Of a stretch of 64,000 bases of DNA, positions 53,104-62,120 are shown piece after piece. Every line of letters begins with the position of its first letter. Within the stretch, counting starts at the first letter, position 1. The DNA comes from Candidatus Dormiibacterota bacterium. GTDB taxonomy: Bacteria; Chloroflexota; Dormibacteria; Aeolococcales; Aeolococcaceae. The DNA lies in assembly GCA_003153505.1 (NCBI GenBank), contig PLZA01000015.1, positions 1 to 64,000 on the forward strand, given 5' to 3'. The notes below the pieces were generated by a model, which made no database searches, was not told where the DNA came from, and saw only the letters and a list, made by a program, of their open reading frames with translations. The position numbers and the translations under genes were made by a program.

Positions 53104-54921
53104 ATGGCCGCACAGCATTTCGCGCAACCCCGCTCGCAGGTGAACGACTTCGCGGTGAAGCTCGCCAACGTCAACGGCACCGGCTCCTCGAGCGCCAACA
53201 ACCTGCTGATGCGCTCGATCTTCCGCATGGGCGTTCCGGTCTCCGGCAAGAACCTGTTTCCCTCGAACATCCAGGGCCTGCCGACGTGGTACGAGATCCG
53301 CGTCAACAAGGACGGACACGTCGCCCGCGCCCGCATCTACGACCTGATGGTGGCAATGAACGGGCAGACCTACGCTCGCGATATCGCCGAGGTTGCGAGC
53401 GGCGGCTTCACGATGTACGACTCCTCGTGGCCGCTCGACCGCGACCTCATCCGCGAGGACGTGACCTACCTCGGCGTCCCGCTCGCCGAGATGTGCAACG
53501 ACGAGTTCCGCGGCCCGCGCGAGCGCATCCTCATGAAGAACATCGCCTGCGCGGGAGCGCTTGTGGCCATGCTCGGCATCGACATGGAGGTGATCGCGCA
53601 GCTGCTCACCGAGCAGTTCGCCGGCAAGGAACGGCTGCGTGAGTCCAACCAGCGAGCGCTGCGGCTCGGCCACGATTTCGCCACGTCGCACTTCGACTTC
53701 CCGTTGCCCTGCCACGTCGAAGCGATGGATGCCACCCGCGGGTCGATCCTCATCGATGGCAACACTGCGGCCGCCCTCGGCTGCGTCTACGCGGGCGCCA
53801 CGGTGGCCGCGTGGTACCCGATCACACCGTCGACGTCACTCATGGACGCGTTTGCCAAGTACTGCGCCAAGTTCCGGCGCGACCCCGAGACCGGGCGCAA
53901 CAACTACCTCGTGCTGCAGGCCGAGGACGAGCTGGCCGCGATCGGCATGGTGCTGGGCGCGTCGTGGGCGGGAGCACGCGCTTTCACGTCGACGTCGGGG
54001 CCGGGCATCTCGTTGATGCAGGAGTTGATCGGGATGGGGTACTACGCGGAGATTCCCGCGGTCGTGTTCGACGTGCAACGCGTCGGCCCGTCGACGGGGA
54101 TGCCGACCCGCGTGCAGCAGGCGGACATCCTCGCGTGCGCGTATGCGTCGCACGGTGACACCAAGCACGTGCTGCTCTTCCCGGCGAGCCCTGCCGAATG
54201 CTTCGAGATGGCCCCGACCGCGTTCGATCTCGCGGAGCGTTTCCAGACACCCGTGTTCGTCCTCTCCGACCTCGACATCGGCATGAACGACTGGGTGAGC
54301 CCGGCGCTGGAGTGGGACGACTCGTACGTGCCGGACCGTGGCCGAGTGCTCGACGCGGGTGAGCTGCGCGAGCTCGAGGTCTATCATCGCTACGAGCCTG
54401 CGGATTCCGAATCCGTCGCGGCGCGAACGCTCCCGGGCGTGAGCGACCTCGGCGCATATTTCACCCGTGGATCGGGCCACACCATCGAGGGTGCGTACAC
54501 CGAATATCCCGAGGAGTACCAGGCGGTGCTCGATCGTCTCGCGCGCAAGCACACGGCGGTCGCGGAGCACATCCCTGCTCCTGTGGTGGACGATCACGCC
54601 CACGCACCGCTCGGCATCGTGACGCTGGGGAGTTGCGAGCTCGCGGTGCTGGAGGCCATCGAGCTGCTTGGGAAGCGCGACGTCTCGGCCGATTACATGC
54701 GCATCCGGGGTTTCCCGTTCGGTATTGCGGTGCGGGCGTTCCTCGAGGCGCACGACACCATCGTGGTCGTCGAGCAGAACCGCGACAGCCAGCTGCGCAC
54801 GCTGCTGACGTTGGAGACGCCGGTGCCCAAGGAGAAGCTGCGGTCCGTCCTCGCCTATGGCGGGTATCCCCTCAGCGCCGAGGACGTCGTCGACGGCATC
54901 ACCAAGATCCTGGAGGCCTGA
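53104..54921 (+). CDS. korA: 2-oxoacid:ferredoxin oxidoreductase, fused gamma-alpha subunit
   Basis: 605 residues. The N-terminal gamma domain (VKLANVNGTGSSSANNLLMR) is fused to the alpha domain (ILIDGNTAAALGCVYAGATV, AAWYPITPSTSLMDAF, FTSTSGPGISLMQELIGMGY, AEIPAVVFDVQRVGPSTGMP), the KorA arrangement of aerobic actinobacteria. The complex oxidatively decarboxylates 2-oxoglutarate or similar acids to acyl-CoA. The start lies 1 bp after the oxidoreductase stop, so translation is coupled. Confidence 0.93.
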   Translation: MAAQHFAQPRSQVNDFAVKLANVNGTGSSSANNLLMRSIFRMGVPVSGKNLFPSNIQGLPTWYEIRVNKDGHVARARIYDLMVAMNGQTYARDIAEVASGGFTMYDSSWPLDRDLIREDVTYLGVPLAEMCNDEFRGPRERILMKNIACAGALVAMLGIDMEVIAQLLTEQFAGKERLRESNQRALRLGHDFATSHFDFPLPCHVEAMDATRGSILIDGNTAAALGCVYAGATVAAWYPITPSTSLMDAFAKYCAKFRRDPETGRNNYLVLQAEDELAAIGMVLGASWAGARAFTSTSGPGISLMQELIGMGYYAEIPAVVFDVQRVGPSTGMPTRVQQADILACAYASHGDTKHVLLFPASPAECFEMAPTAFDLAERFQTPVFVLSDLDIGMNDWVSPALEWDDSYVPDRGRVLDAGELRELEVYHRYEPADSESVAARTLPGVSDLGAYFTRGSGHTIEGAYTEYPEEYQAVLDRLARKHTAVAEHIPAPVVDDHAHAPLGIVTLGSCELAVLEAIELLGKRDVSADYMRIRGFPFGIAVRAFLEAHDTIVVVEQNRDSQLRTLLTLETPVPKEKLRSVLAYGGYPLSAEDVVDGITKILEA

Positions 54922-54924
54922 CCG

Positions 54925-55974
54925 GTGCCATCCATCGTCAAACCACTGGTCACCCATCCAGGACTCGAGCGCAACGCGCTTGGGCTCACGATCCGCGACT
55001 ACGAAGGCGGGATGTCGACGCTCTGCGCGGGATGCGGCCACGACTCGGTCACGGCTGCGATCACCCACGCGCTGTGGGAGAGCGACACACCGCCGCACAT
55101 GATCGCCAAGCTCAGCGGCATCGGCTGCTCTGCCAAGACAGCTGCATACTTCGCGCGCGGCGCGCACGGCTTCAACGGCTGTCACGGCCGCATGCCACCG
55201 ATCGCGACCGGGGCGAGCGCCGCCAATCGCGACCTGCTCTGCATCGGCATCTCCGGTGACGGTGATTCGCTCTCGATCGGGCTCGGCCACCTCGCGCACC
55301 TGGTGCGGCGCAACGTGCGCATGGTCTATGTGATCGAGAACAACGGCGTGTACGGACTCACCAAGGGGCAGTTCTCGGCATCGGCGGATGTCGGCTCGAC
55401 CACGAAACGCGGTGAGGCCAATCATCTCCAGCCGATCGATCCGATGTTCCTCGGCCTCTCGGTCGGTGCGACGTTCCTCGCGCGCGGCTTCTCCGGTGAC
55501 AAGCGTCAGCTGGTACCGATCTTCCGCGCGGCAATGGCGCACCGAGGCCTCGCGATCATCGACGTGATCTCCCCGTGCGTCACCTTCAACGACCATGAGG
55601 GTTCGACCAAGAGCTATCTGTTCACCCGCCAGCACGACGTGCAGATGACCGTGACCGATTTTGTGCCGCCGGCCGAGGAGATCACCGGGATCATCCCCGA
55701 CCAGGGCGTCGTGAGCATCCCGATGCACGACGGTGCGACCCTGCGCTTTCGAAGCGTCCCCGACGGGTACGACCCGACAGATCGCCTGGCGGTGATCGAA
55801 CATCTGATGTCGGCCAAAGGCCGTGGAGAGATCGTCACCGGCCTGCTCTATGTGGATGAGCAGTCGTCGGACCTGCACGAGCTGGGCAACACGACTGACA
55901 AGCCATTGACCCAGGTGCCGTACGAGAAGCTCTGCCCGGGGTCGGCGGCGCTTGCGGGAGTCGGCTTCCGGTAG
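54925..55974 (+). CDS. korB: 2-oxoacid:ferredoxin oxidoreductase beta subunit
   Basis: 349 residues. TPP and Fe-S centre signatures: STLCAGCGHDSVTAAI, LSGIGCSAKTAAYFA, CIGISGDGDSLSIGLGHLAH, VIENNGVYGLTKGQFSA with the GDGD...N pair that binds Mg-TPP. GTG 54925 has GGAGG 8 bases upstream, 3 bp after korA. With KorA and the Fe-S oxidoreductase it forms a complete unit. Specificity for 2-oxoglutarate is likely but not certain from sequence. Confidence 0.94.
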   Translation: MPSIVKPLVTHPGLERNALGLTIRDYEGGMSTLCAGCGHDSVTAAITHALWESDTPPHMIAKLSGIGCSAKTAAYFARGAHGFNGCHGRMPPIATGASAANRDLLCIGISGDGDSLSIGLGHLAHLVRRNVRMVYVIENNGVYGLTKGQFSASADVGSTTKRGEANHLQPIDPMFLGLSVGATFLARGFSGDKRQLVPIFRAAMAHRGLAIIDVISPCVTFNDHEGSTKSYLFTRQHDVQMTVTDFVPPAEEITGIIPDQGVVSIPMHDGATLRFRSVPDGYDPTDRLAVIEHLMSAKGRGEIVTGLLYVDEQSSDLHELGNTTDKPLTQVPYEKLCPGSAALAGVGFR

Positions 55975-55982
55975 GTCCTGCC

Positions 55983-56528
55983 GTGGAGTGGTCCGCTGCC
56001 GGCGCGCGCACCCTTTGGTTCGGCCTCATAGGTCTTGTCTGCTTGGTCGCTGCGTGCGGAGCGTCGCCAACCACTCGTCAGCAATCCGATCCACCGGCCG
56101 CGCCGTGCAGATTCCTGACCCAGCCAATCGCCGCTCGGATCAGCGGCGACGCGAAGGTGACGAATCAGGCGACCGATGTTGTGGAGAGCGAGTCGGGCTA
56201 CGTCGCCTGCATTTTCACAGATGCGATGCATGAGGCAAACAGCGTTGAAGTGCAAATCAAGCGAGCGGCCGGCGGGGTCACGCCGTCAGACTTGCAGGCG
56301 GCCGTGAGGTTCTTCTCGGCCGGAGAGCCGGTGCAACCATTTCAACCGTTCTCTGCGGTGGGCGTCGGTGACACGGCGCTCGGCGAGAGCACACCCGGCG
56401 TGGCCTTCATCGTCTTCGCCAAAGGACGCGCCTTGGTGTGCGTCGGCGCCGACTCGTCGTTTCGCAGCATTGCCGCCTTGCAGGCCGGCGTTGCCGACAT
56501 TGCGAAGCAGGTTGCGGCAGGGCTGTAG
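55983..56528 (+). CDS. Lipoprotein of unknown function
   Basis: 181 residues with an N-terminal signal ending in a lipobox (LIGLVCLVAACGAS, Cys about residue 25), then a globular domain containing further cysteines and PFSAVGVGDTALGEST, VAFIVFAKGRALVCVGA, the pattern of small secreted DUF3558-like lipoproteins. GTG start 8 bp after korB; it may share that transcript but its function looks unrelated. Anchored outside the membrane. Confidence 0.7.
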   Translation: MEWSAAGARTLWFGLIGLVCLVAACGASPTTRQQSDPPAAPCRFLTQPIAARISGDAKVTNQATDVVESESGYVACIFTDAMHEANSVEVQIKRAAGGVTPSDLQAAVRFFSAGEPVQPFQPFSAVGVGDTALGESTPGVAFIVFAKGRALVCVGADSSFRSIAALQAGVADIAKQVAAGL

Positions 56529-56664
56529 CTGGATGGGCGCGGGGCTTTGCGGTAGGTGCGCGGCCACACGCCTTATAGCGCGAGCACACACGAAACAAAG
56601 TTCGCCTGGGTTCGCCTGCTGTAAAGAAGCAGTCTCGCGATGGTTCCGCCAACGTCTCGGCACG

Positions 56665-56670
56665 TAGGCT
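56665..56670 (+). promoter_or_regulatory. -10-like hexamer of the GT87 gene (TAGGCT)
   Basis: TAGGCT ends 9 bases before ATG 56680 without an intervening ribosome binding site. Confidence 0.45.
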
Positions 56671-56679
56671 GCTGGGCTG

Positions 56680-58050
56680 ATGGAGGCGCGAATCGACGAC
56701 AGACCACCCGTTCCCACGCTTCCAGTGCACTCGGGACTCCGGAGCTCGTTGCCACCGCAGGGTGAGAGCAGCGCGGCGAACCGGCCCTCGAGGGCGCATA
56801 TCGCCAGCCTCGTGCTCGGACCAATCGGGGCGCTGCTCTTTCTCGAGCAAATTCTATCGGCCGCGACGGATCCACACCTCGGGGCAGATATCCTGACGTT
56901 CCGCCACGCCGCACAGCAGTTGTTGCAGCACAGCTCCCCATATCCGGTTGGACCGCAGGTCAACCCATTCATCTTTCCGCCGAGCGCCCTGCTCTTCTTT
57001 CTTCCCCTGGCGTTTCTCTCGGCCTCGGTGGTTGTCGGCGCCTATCTGGCGATTCAGTCGGCCGCCATTCTCTTTGCCGGAGCGTTCTCGCTGCGCATAT
57101 TTGGTATTCCATGGCGGTCCGCCGCTGGAGCTGCAGTGCTTTTTGGCAGCGCGTTCTATGTCGGGCTGGAAACCAATCTGGCCTTCGGTAATGTCAACGG
57201 CATCCTCGTGCTTGCGGAGGCGCTCTTCCTGTACCTGGCAAGTCGCGACCGATGGGATTGGGCCGGCGTGGCGCTGGGGTGCTCCCTAGCCCTGAAACCG
57301 TCGCTTGTACTCCTGCTGTTGGTGCCGCTCCTCTGGCGACAATGGCGATCCTTCGGAATCAGCCTCGGCATACCGATTGGCCTGTCGCTGGTCGTCCTTC
57401 CATTCCTGCCCCGGAGTGACGTGCTCTTGACACAGGTCCTCCCATACATGCTGCACGGTGAGGCCGATGTTTGGCCGATGTTCAACGCATCAATCGTGGG
57501 GACCGCGCCTCTGTTGCACATCGGGGTTCCGGTCACCCTTGCGATCCGTGGTGCCGTGGCCTTCGTTGCCATCTTCGCGATTGTGCTACGTCGACGCGCA
57601 GACATCGATCGACGCCTGCAGGTCGTCGAAGTCGCCGGCATCCTCGTGTTGCTCACACTGCTGGACAGCTCGTTCAGCTGGCCGACCTATGGCTGGCTCT
57701 TGCTCCCGCTCGTTGTGTCCGTCGTGAGCAGGGAATCACTGCTGCGCACGGCACCGGCGTGGGTCGCCATCTACTTCTTCGCCTCGCCGACGGATTCCGT
57801 GACACCCTTCGCAAGTGGCGACTATGGGATCCGCCACGGCCGGTTCGCCGCCGGCTTCCTCGGACTCCTGCTTGTTATGTGGTTCGGTGCGCTCAAGCCG
57901 GCGACCGCGTGGAGCAAGGAACGAAGGAAGGGTGCGATCGGAGGTCTTTGGGCGAGCGCGGCCCGGGTGCTGAGACCACCACCAGCGTATCCGGTCGAAG
58001 CAGCGCGTCCAGCAGCAACCGCAGAGAGCATCCCGCCGAACTCAACCTAA
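56680..58050 (+). CDS. GT87-family (DUF2029) glycosyltransferase
   Basis: 456 residues, about ten membrane spans. Residues after the first span read ILTFRHAAQQLLQHSSPYPV and FIFPPSALLFFLPLAF, then NLAFGNVNGILVLAEALFLY, typical of polyprenyl-phosphate-mannose-dependent mannosyltransferases (GT87) with a periplasmic Asp/Glu. Likely builds cell-envelope polysaccharide or lipoglycan. TAGGCT ends 9 bases before ATG 56680 and there is no Shine-Dalgarno. The 150 bp before it hold nothing I recognise. Confidence 0.85.
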   Translation: MEARIDDRPPVPTLPVHSGLRSSLPPQGESSAANRPSRAHIASLVLGPIGALLFLEQILSAATDPHLGADILTFRHAAQQLLQHSSPYPVGPQVNPFIFPPSALLFFLPLAFLSASVVVGAYLAIQSAAILFAGAFSLRIFGIPWRSAAGAAVLFGSAFYVGLETNLAFGNVNGILVLAEALFLYLASRDRWDWAGVALGCSLALKPSLVLLLLVPLLWRQWRSFGISLGIPIGLSLVVLPFLPRSDVLLTQVLPYMLHGEADVWPMFNASIVGTAPLLHIGVPVTLAIRGAVAFVAIFAIVLRRRADIDRRLQVVEVAGILVLLTLLDSSFSWPTYGWLLLPLVVSVVSRESLLRTAPAWVAIYFFASPTDSVTPFASGDYGIRHGRFAAGFLGLLLVMWFGALKPATAWSKERRKGAIGGLWASAARVLRPPPAYPVEAARPAATAESIPPNST

Positions 58051-58266
58051 GGGGGTGGGCCCGCTCGGCGGCGCTTCGCGGCGTGGTGCTCGCGGCGCGA
58101 CGTCTCAGCGTCATGCTTGGCGCATGCGGCAGGACGATCACGCTCGGGCTCAACGTCACACTGTCGTCCCCGTGTCGCTGTCCGGTCGAAGCGGGCCTGA
58201 CCTACTAAGGCGCCGTGAAACCTGCGGACTCAATCGTTGCTAGGCTGCGCTCATGGAAGGGGTGAC

Positions 58267-58656
58267 GTGACCGACGGTGCGACCGGGGGACGCATTCGGG
58301 TGATGGTCGTCCATGGTCATCCCGTCGTATCCAAAGGCTTGGCCGACTGCCTCGACTGTGAGCCGGATCTGGAGGTCGTCGGGACCGCACCGACGTGCGG
58401 TCTGGCCCTGGACATGGCCGCCGAGCTGCGACCTGACGTTGTCCTCATTGGCCGTTCAACTCCCTGGACTGGTGGACTTGAGGCAACACGACATCTCATT
58501 GATGCGCAACCTGACCTGTCGGTAGCGATCCTCAGCGGCTCGGCCAGCCACGAGTTCATGGCTGAGGCGCTGCAGAGCGGCGCAATAGGTTACCTGCACC
58601 TCGACACACCGCCCTCGGAGATCGCAGGCGCGGTGCGTCGTCTCCTCATGGCATAG
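58267..58656 (+). CDS. Degenerate stand-alone receiver-domain protein
   Basis: 129 residues with a CheY-like fold: RIRVMVVHGHPVVSKGLADC, LEVVGTAPTCGLALDMAAEL, DVVLIGRSTPWTGGLEA, LSVAILSGSASHEFMAEALQ, SGAIGYLHLDTPPSEIAGAV. It has no output domain. The residues needed for phosphotransfer are lost: the acidic pair is His-Gly (16-17), the acceptor Asp is Gly (62) and the Lys after GYL is Leu (112). It probably acts by protein contact without phosphorylation. GTG 58267 has GGAAGG just upstream. Confidence 0.78.
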   Translation: MTDGATGGRIRVMVVHGHPVVSKGLADCLDCEPDLEVVGTAPTCGLALDMAAELRPDVVLIGRSTPWTGGLEATRHLIDAQPDLSVAILSGSASHEFMAEALQSGAIGYLHLDTPPSEIAGAVRRLLMA

Positions 58657-58706
58657 ACGACCGGTCAGCCGCACGCTCTGATCACTCTGCTCCAGGCAGC
58701 CTGGCT

Positions 58707-59078
58707 TCACGAGCAGATCGCAAGATCCGGGCCCTGCGGCAATCGGGCGAAATGTGCCGCGTTGCCGGCAGAGTCGCGGAAGTCCGCGGTGGTGAGACTG
58801 GTCAGGCTCATCTCGCCACTGTCGTAGGGATTTCCCCAACCATGAGGGGGATTCCCGGAGCCGTCAGTGAGAGCGGGCTCCGCATAGAAGATGCTGCCGT
58901 TGATCGTGGCCGAGACGACTCCACAATGTGTGTAGAGCCAGTCCGGCACGGAACCCCCAACGCTCATGACGACGCTGGACACATTGCCGGCTGCGGCGGC
59001 GGCGGGACCACCGCTGGACGCGCAACCTGCCAGCGCGGTCGACAGCAACATGAGGCCAAGGACCTCGCGCAGCTTCAT
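58707..59078 (-). CDS. Small lipoprotein, unknown
   Basis: 123 residues. Signal peptide and lipobox in LGLMLLSTALAGCASSGGP (Cys about residue 19), then a Gly/Ser/Asp-rich domain (MSVGGSVPDWLYTHCGVVSA; ATINGSIFYAEP) resembling small secreted domains. It lies tail to tail with the receiver-domain gene (50 bp apart) and beside the BNR-repeat gene on the same strand, 69 bp after its end. Family unknown. Confidence 0.65.
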   Translation of the reverse strand: MKLREVLGLMLLSTALAGCASSGGPAAAAAGNVSSVVMSVGGSVPDWLYTHCGVVSATINGSIFYAEPALTDGSGNPPHGWGNPYDSGEMSLTSLTTADFRDSAGNAAHFARLPQGPDLAICS

Positions 59079-59147
59079 GTTGAGAAGCTACGACTCGGCG
59101 CCTCTCGGTGCAATCACCTTCCGTGCTGATCCGCGAGCCGCACCTGA

Positions 59148-60545
59148 TCAGTAGACAGAGACCGCGGCCTCGAAGATGGCCGAACGTGGATGGGGCTGAT
59201 TGCCTAGAGCACTGCCCCAGCTCACCGCGAGCGATGGATCGTCTGTTGCATCCGCAGCGGCACCCGAGAGCACGGAGATGCCGATGGTGTCACCAGGCCA
59301 CACCGACGCATCGCCGAATCGATTCGAGATCTGCACGGGGGCGGAAGTCCACCCTCGACCGATCGAGAACGCTCGCAGGTAGAGGGCATAGCCGCGCGGA
59401 GAACTGTCAGCGAGCCATGCGACATACGCGGTGCCTGCGCGGCCTCCGACCACCTGAACGATGTGGGTCGCGTTGTCGGTGTCGGGAGTCACACGCTGCA
59501 GGGTCGACCAGGACTTCCCGTGATCCGTCGAATACGCGAGCCATCCGACGTCACGCCCCTGATGCTGCGTGTCCCATGTGATGTACAGGTTTCCGGCGGC
59601 ATCCATGCCAAGGTCGCCGTCGATCCACCATTCGGCTTTCGACATGGTCAGGCGGTCGGGGCCGACCTGCAGCGGCTTCGACCAGGTCGTCCCGCCGTCG
59701 GCCGACGACGTGAAATAGCTGTGGGCCGGCGTCATCGTGTAGGTGGTGTCGTTGGTGATGTGGTACCCCTGGTACTCGACATCGATCCTGCCATCCGGCT
59801 CGACGAGCAGCGGTGCGCTGTCGCCGCCGCTTGCTGGAAAGCCCGGACTGACGGGGATGATCGGGCCCCAGGTCTTGCCGCCGTCGGTTGATTTCTGGAT
59901 CACGACGTTGAGGTCGCCGGTCGCGAAGGCGCAGCTGCCGGCGGGGTTGCAGATGTACGTGACGGCTGCTGCGCTGGGCCCGTAGTCCCAGGTGACATAG
60001 ACCGCGCCCTTGGGGCCGACGGCGATGAAGTCACGGTCTCCCCAGTTCTGCCGGATCGGCGGAACGAGGGACGAGATCTGCGGGAAGGTCGCACCGTGGT
60101 CGAAAGACGCCGCGACCACTGGGAAGGTGTACCCGTGCCGGGCGTTCATGAACGAGGCATAGACGGTGCCATTTGGCGCCACCGCGATGGCGGGGTCCCA
60201 ACTCGACGCCACGGAACCCGGGACGGTTATCGGGGAGCTGAAGTGGTGCCCGCCATCAACAGATCGAGCAAACCCGATGCCGCAGCCCATCCAGAGCTCG
60301 TACACAAACTGCCCAGACCGGTCGGCAGCCTGCTCCACCTCCGCGTTCTGACCCTTGCACCCCCGGCTGATGTCGTTGATGCGACTGACAGTGAAGCGCG
60401 TTGGTGAGAGCGTTGACGCCGGCGCCTGGGTGGGGACGGCGAGAGCAGCGGTGAGCGCGAGGATGCTGACGCCCACGAGGCGCTCCGCCTTCCGCCGGCC
60501 CGTGACGATGCCGCTCCGGAGATCGGTCGTTCGCTGACTGCGCAT
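59148..60545 (-). CDS. Secreted BNR/Asp-box beta-propeller (exo-alpha-sialidase-like) protein
   Basis: 465 residues with a signal peptide (VGVSILALTAALAVPTQAPA). Five Asp-box-type repeats are visible: SVDGGHHF, SFDHGATF, STDGGKTW, SADGGTTW and STDHGKSW, spaced as blades of a sialidase-like propeller. Catalytic residues of true sialidases are not evident, so glycan binding or an unknown hydrolase activity is as likely. ATG 60545 has GGGAG 8 bases upstream. The frame to 60638 is a leader. Confidence 0.82.
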   Translation of the reverse strand: MRSQRTTDLRSGIVTGRRKAERLVGVSILALTAALAVPTQAPASTLSPTRFTVSRINDISRGCKGQNAEVEQAADRSGQFVYELWMGCGIGFARSVDGGHHFSSPITVPGSVASSWDPAIAVAPNGTVYASFMNARHGYTFPVVAASFDHGATFPQISSLVPPIRQNWGDRDFIAVGPKGAVYVTWDYGPSAAAVTYICNPAGSCAFATGDLNVVIQKSTDGGKTWGPIIPVSPGFPASGGDSAPLLVEPDGRIDVEYQGYHITNDTTYTMTPAHSYFTSSADGGTTWSKPLQVGPDRLTMSKAEWWIDGDLGMDAAGNLYITWDTQHQGRDVGWLAYSTDHGKSWSTLQRVTPDTDNATHIVQVVGGRAGTAYVAWLADSSPRGYALYLRAFSIGRGWTSAPVQISNRFGDASVWPGDTIGISVLSGAAADATDDPSLAVSWGSALGNQPHPRSAIFEAAVSVY

Positions 60546-60699
60546 CGCTCCTTCTCCCTGAGTACGGCCGCCAGGACGGCGGTCGAGACATCGACCACCT
60601 ATTAGACACTTCCGGTTCCCGACGCGACAAGTCAGCAACGTCGGCTCCGCACCTTACGAGCCCCGAGTGATGCACGTCAGGACACCGGCACGGCTCGGT

Positions 60700-60705
60700 T
60701 AGCAT
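60700..60705 (+). promoter_or_regulatory. -10-like hexamer of the ECF sigma gene (TAGCAT)
   Basis: TAGCAT ends 7 bases before GTG 60713 and contains the ATG at 60704 that an open-frame search would choose. If it is the -10, the protein starts at the GTG. Confidence 0.45.
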
Positions 60706-60712
60706 GACCTTC

Positions 60713-61702
60713 GTGCAGGAGGCTCCCGTTTCTGTCGGGTCCCAGGATCTCGAGCAGCAGCTCGAGGGACAGCGCAAGGCGCTCACCGGGTATTGCTACC
60801 GCATGCTGGGCTCGCCATTCGAGGCGGAGGATGCGGTCCAGGAGACGCTGCTACGCGCGTGGCGCGGCTTCGATCAGTTCGAGGGCCGGGCGGCGCTGCG
60901 TTCCTGGGTGTTCAGGATCGCCACCAACGTCTGCCTCGACATGGTGAAGGGACGCGAGCGCCGGGCGATACCGATGGACTTCGGCTCGGCGAGTGCGCCG
61001 ATCGAGGCGAACCTGCACACGCGTCCGGAGGTCACCTGGATCGCGCCGATCCAGGACAGCCTGGTCGCCGGCGAGGCCGATCCAGCGGACGTCGCCGTGG
61101 CTCACGAGACGATCCGGCTCGCCTTTGTGGCCGCCCTGCAGCATCTGCCGCCCCGGCAGCGAGCTGTCCTGATCCTGTGCGAGGTCCTGCGCTGGCAGGC
61201 GAGCGAGGTGGGGGAACTCCTCGACACCAGCGTCGCATCGGTGAACAGCGCTCTGCAGCGTGCCCGGGCGACCCTGGCCGGCAGCGCCATCACGCCGGAG
61301 GACACGACGCCGCCCACGGGCGAGGCGCAGCGCCTCCTGCTCGAGCGCTATGTCGCCGCATTCGAGCAGTACGACCTCAAGGCGCTCACAGCACTGATCC
61401 AGAAGGACGCCAGGCAATCGATGCCGCCGTTCGACATGTGGCTGTCCGGCCGCGACGACATCCTCGCCTGGTGGTACGGCCCCGGGATCGGGTGCCGCGG
61501 CTCGAAGCTCATCCCCGTCCCGACGACCAATGGCACGGTCGCATTCGGACAGTACAAGCCGAGCGACTCGGGGAGTGGCCTCGATCCGTGGTCGCTGCAG
61601 GTGCTGGAATTCCGGCACGGCGAGATCGTCGAGTTCACCTTCTTCCTCGACACCGAGCGTCTGTTCCCGCTCTACGGGCTTCCCTCGCGCCTGGACTCGT
61701 AG
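60713..61702 (+). CDS. ECF-type RNA polymerase sigma factor with SnoaL-like C-terminal domain
   Basis: 329 residues. Region 2: ALTGYCYRMLGSPFEAEDAV, QETLLRAWRGFDQFEGRAAL, RSWVFRIATNVCLDM; region 4: LQHLPPRQRAVLILCEVLRW, QASEVGELLDTSVASVNSAL. A C-terminal NTF2/SnoaL-like domain (LLERYVAAFEQYDLKALTAL; LEFRHGEIVEFTFFLDTERL) follows, as in the SigG/TIGR02960 group. No anti-sigma gene adjoins; the C-terminal domain may take its place. The STAS protein gene is convergent 16 bp away. GTG 60713 is preferred over ATG 60704 on promoter grounds. Confidence 0.9.
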   Translation: MQEAPVSVGSQDLEQQLEGQRKALTGYCYRMLGSPFEAEDAVQETLLRAWRGFDQFEGRAALRSWVFRIATNVCLDMVKGRERRAIPMDFGSASAPIEANLHTRPEVTWIAPIQDSLVAGEADPADVAVAHETIRLAFVAALQHLPPRQRAVLILCEVLRWQASEVGELLDTSVASVNSALQRARATLAGSAITPEDTTPPTGEAQRLLLERYVAAFEQYDLKALTALIQKDARQSMPPFDMWLSGRDDILAWWYGPGIGCRGSKLIPVPTTNGTVAFGQYKPSDSGSGLDPWSLQVLEFRHGEIVEFTFFLDTERLFPLYGLPSRLDS

Positions 61703-61718
61703 CTCCAGCGGGGCGGTG

Positions 61719-62003
61719 TCAGTCCAGCAGGATCTCCTGCAGCCCCATCAACGCCACAAGATCGCCCAGCTTGCGGGACCATCCCCGCGGCTGGAACACG
61801 CAGCCGCACCTCCGAGCCGTCATCCGGAGCCGCGCCAGCGCATCGACGGCAACGGCATCCGCGCCGAGTCCGCCAACCTCGCACAGGGCGCAGCGGGCGT
61901 TGTGGGACGTGATCTCACCGCGCAGGCGAACGCACAACCCGGGGAGATCAGGACGCGCGATCGGGCCCCGGACAACGAAGCTGATCGTGGTCTGCTCGGT
62001 CAC
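61719..62003 (-). CDS. STAS-domain protein
   Basis: 94 residues. The short fold GPIARPDLPGLCVRLRGEI, CALCEVGGLGADAVAVDALA, RLRMTARRCGCVFQPRG, LVALMGLQEILLD matches the STAS domain of anti-sigma-factor antagonists and related sensors, though the usual phosphoserine loop is not conspicuous. It is convergent with the ECF sigma gene; a partner-switch relation is a guess. GTG start with GAGGG close upstream. Confidence 0.72.
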   Translation of the reverse strand: MTEQTTISFVVRGPIARPDLPGLCVRLRGEITSHNARCALCEVGGLGADAVAVDALARLRMTARRCGCVFQPRGWSRKLGDLVALMGLQEILLD

Positions 62004-62033
62004 CGCCCTCTGTTAGGACGTCCAGCGCGCTCG

Positions 62034-62062
62034 GAAATCATCGGCGCTCGACCGATGATTTC
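62034..62062. promoter_or_regulatory. 11-bp perfect inverted repeat in the divergent intergenic region
   Basis: GAAATCATCGG (62034-62044) and CCGATGATTTC (62052-62062) are exact reverse complements around a 7-base centre. It lies between the STAS gene (minus) and the DHFR-family gene (plus), so it is more likely an operator than a terminator; centre-to-centre spacing of the arms is 18 bp, fit for a dimeric repressor. Confidence 0.55.
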
Positions 62063-62120
62063 TCCGACTGCCCGTCGTCAGAACGATCACACTCAAGCGC
62101 CAATCTTCGGGAGAACCTCA

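Noticed and set aside
58051-58236. Possible small gene after the GT87 gene
   Set aside because: Short open frames exist but none has a ribosome binding site or recognisable composition; I see nothing in this stretch.
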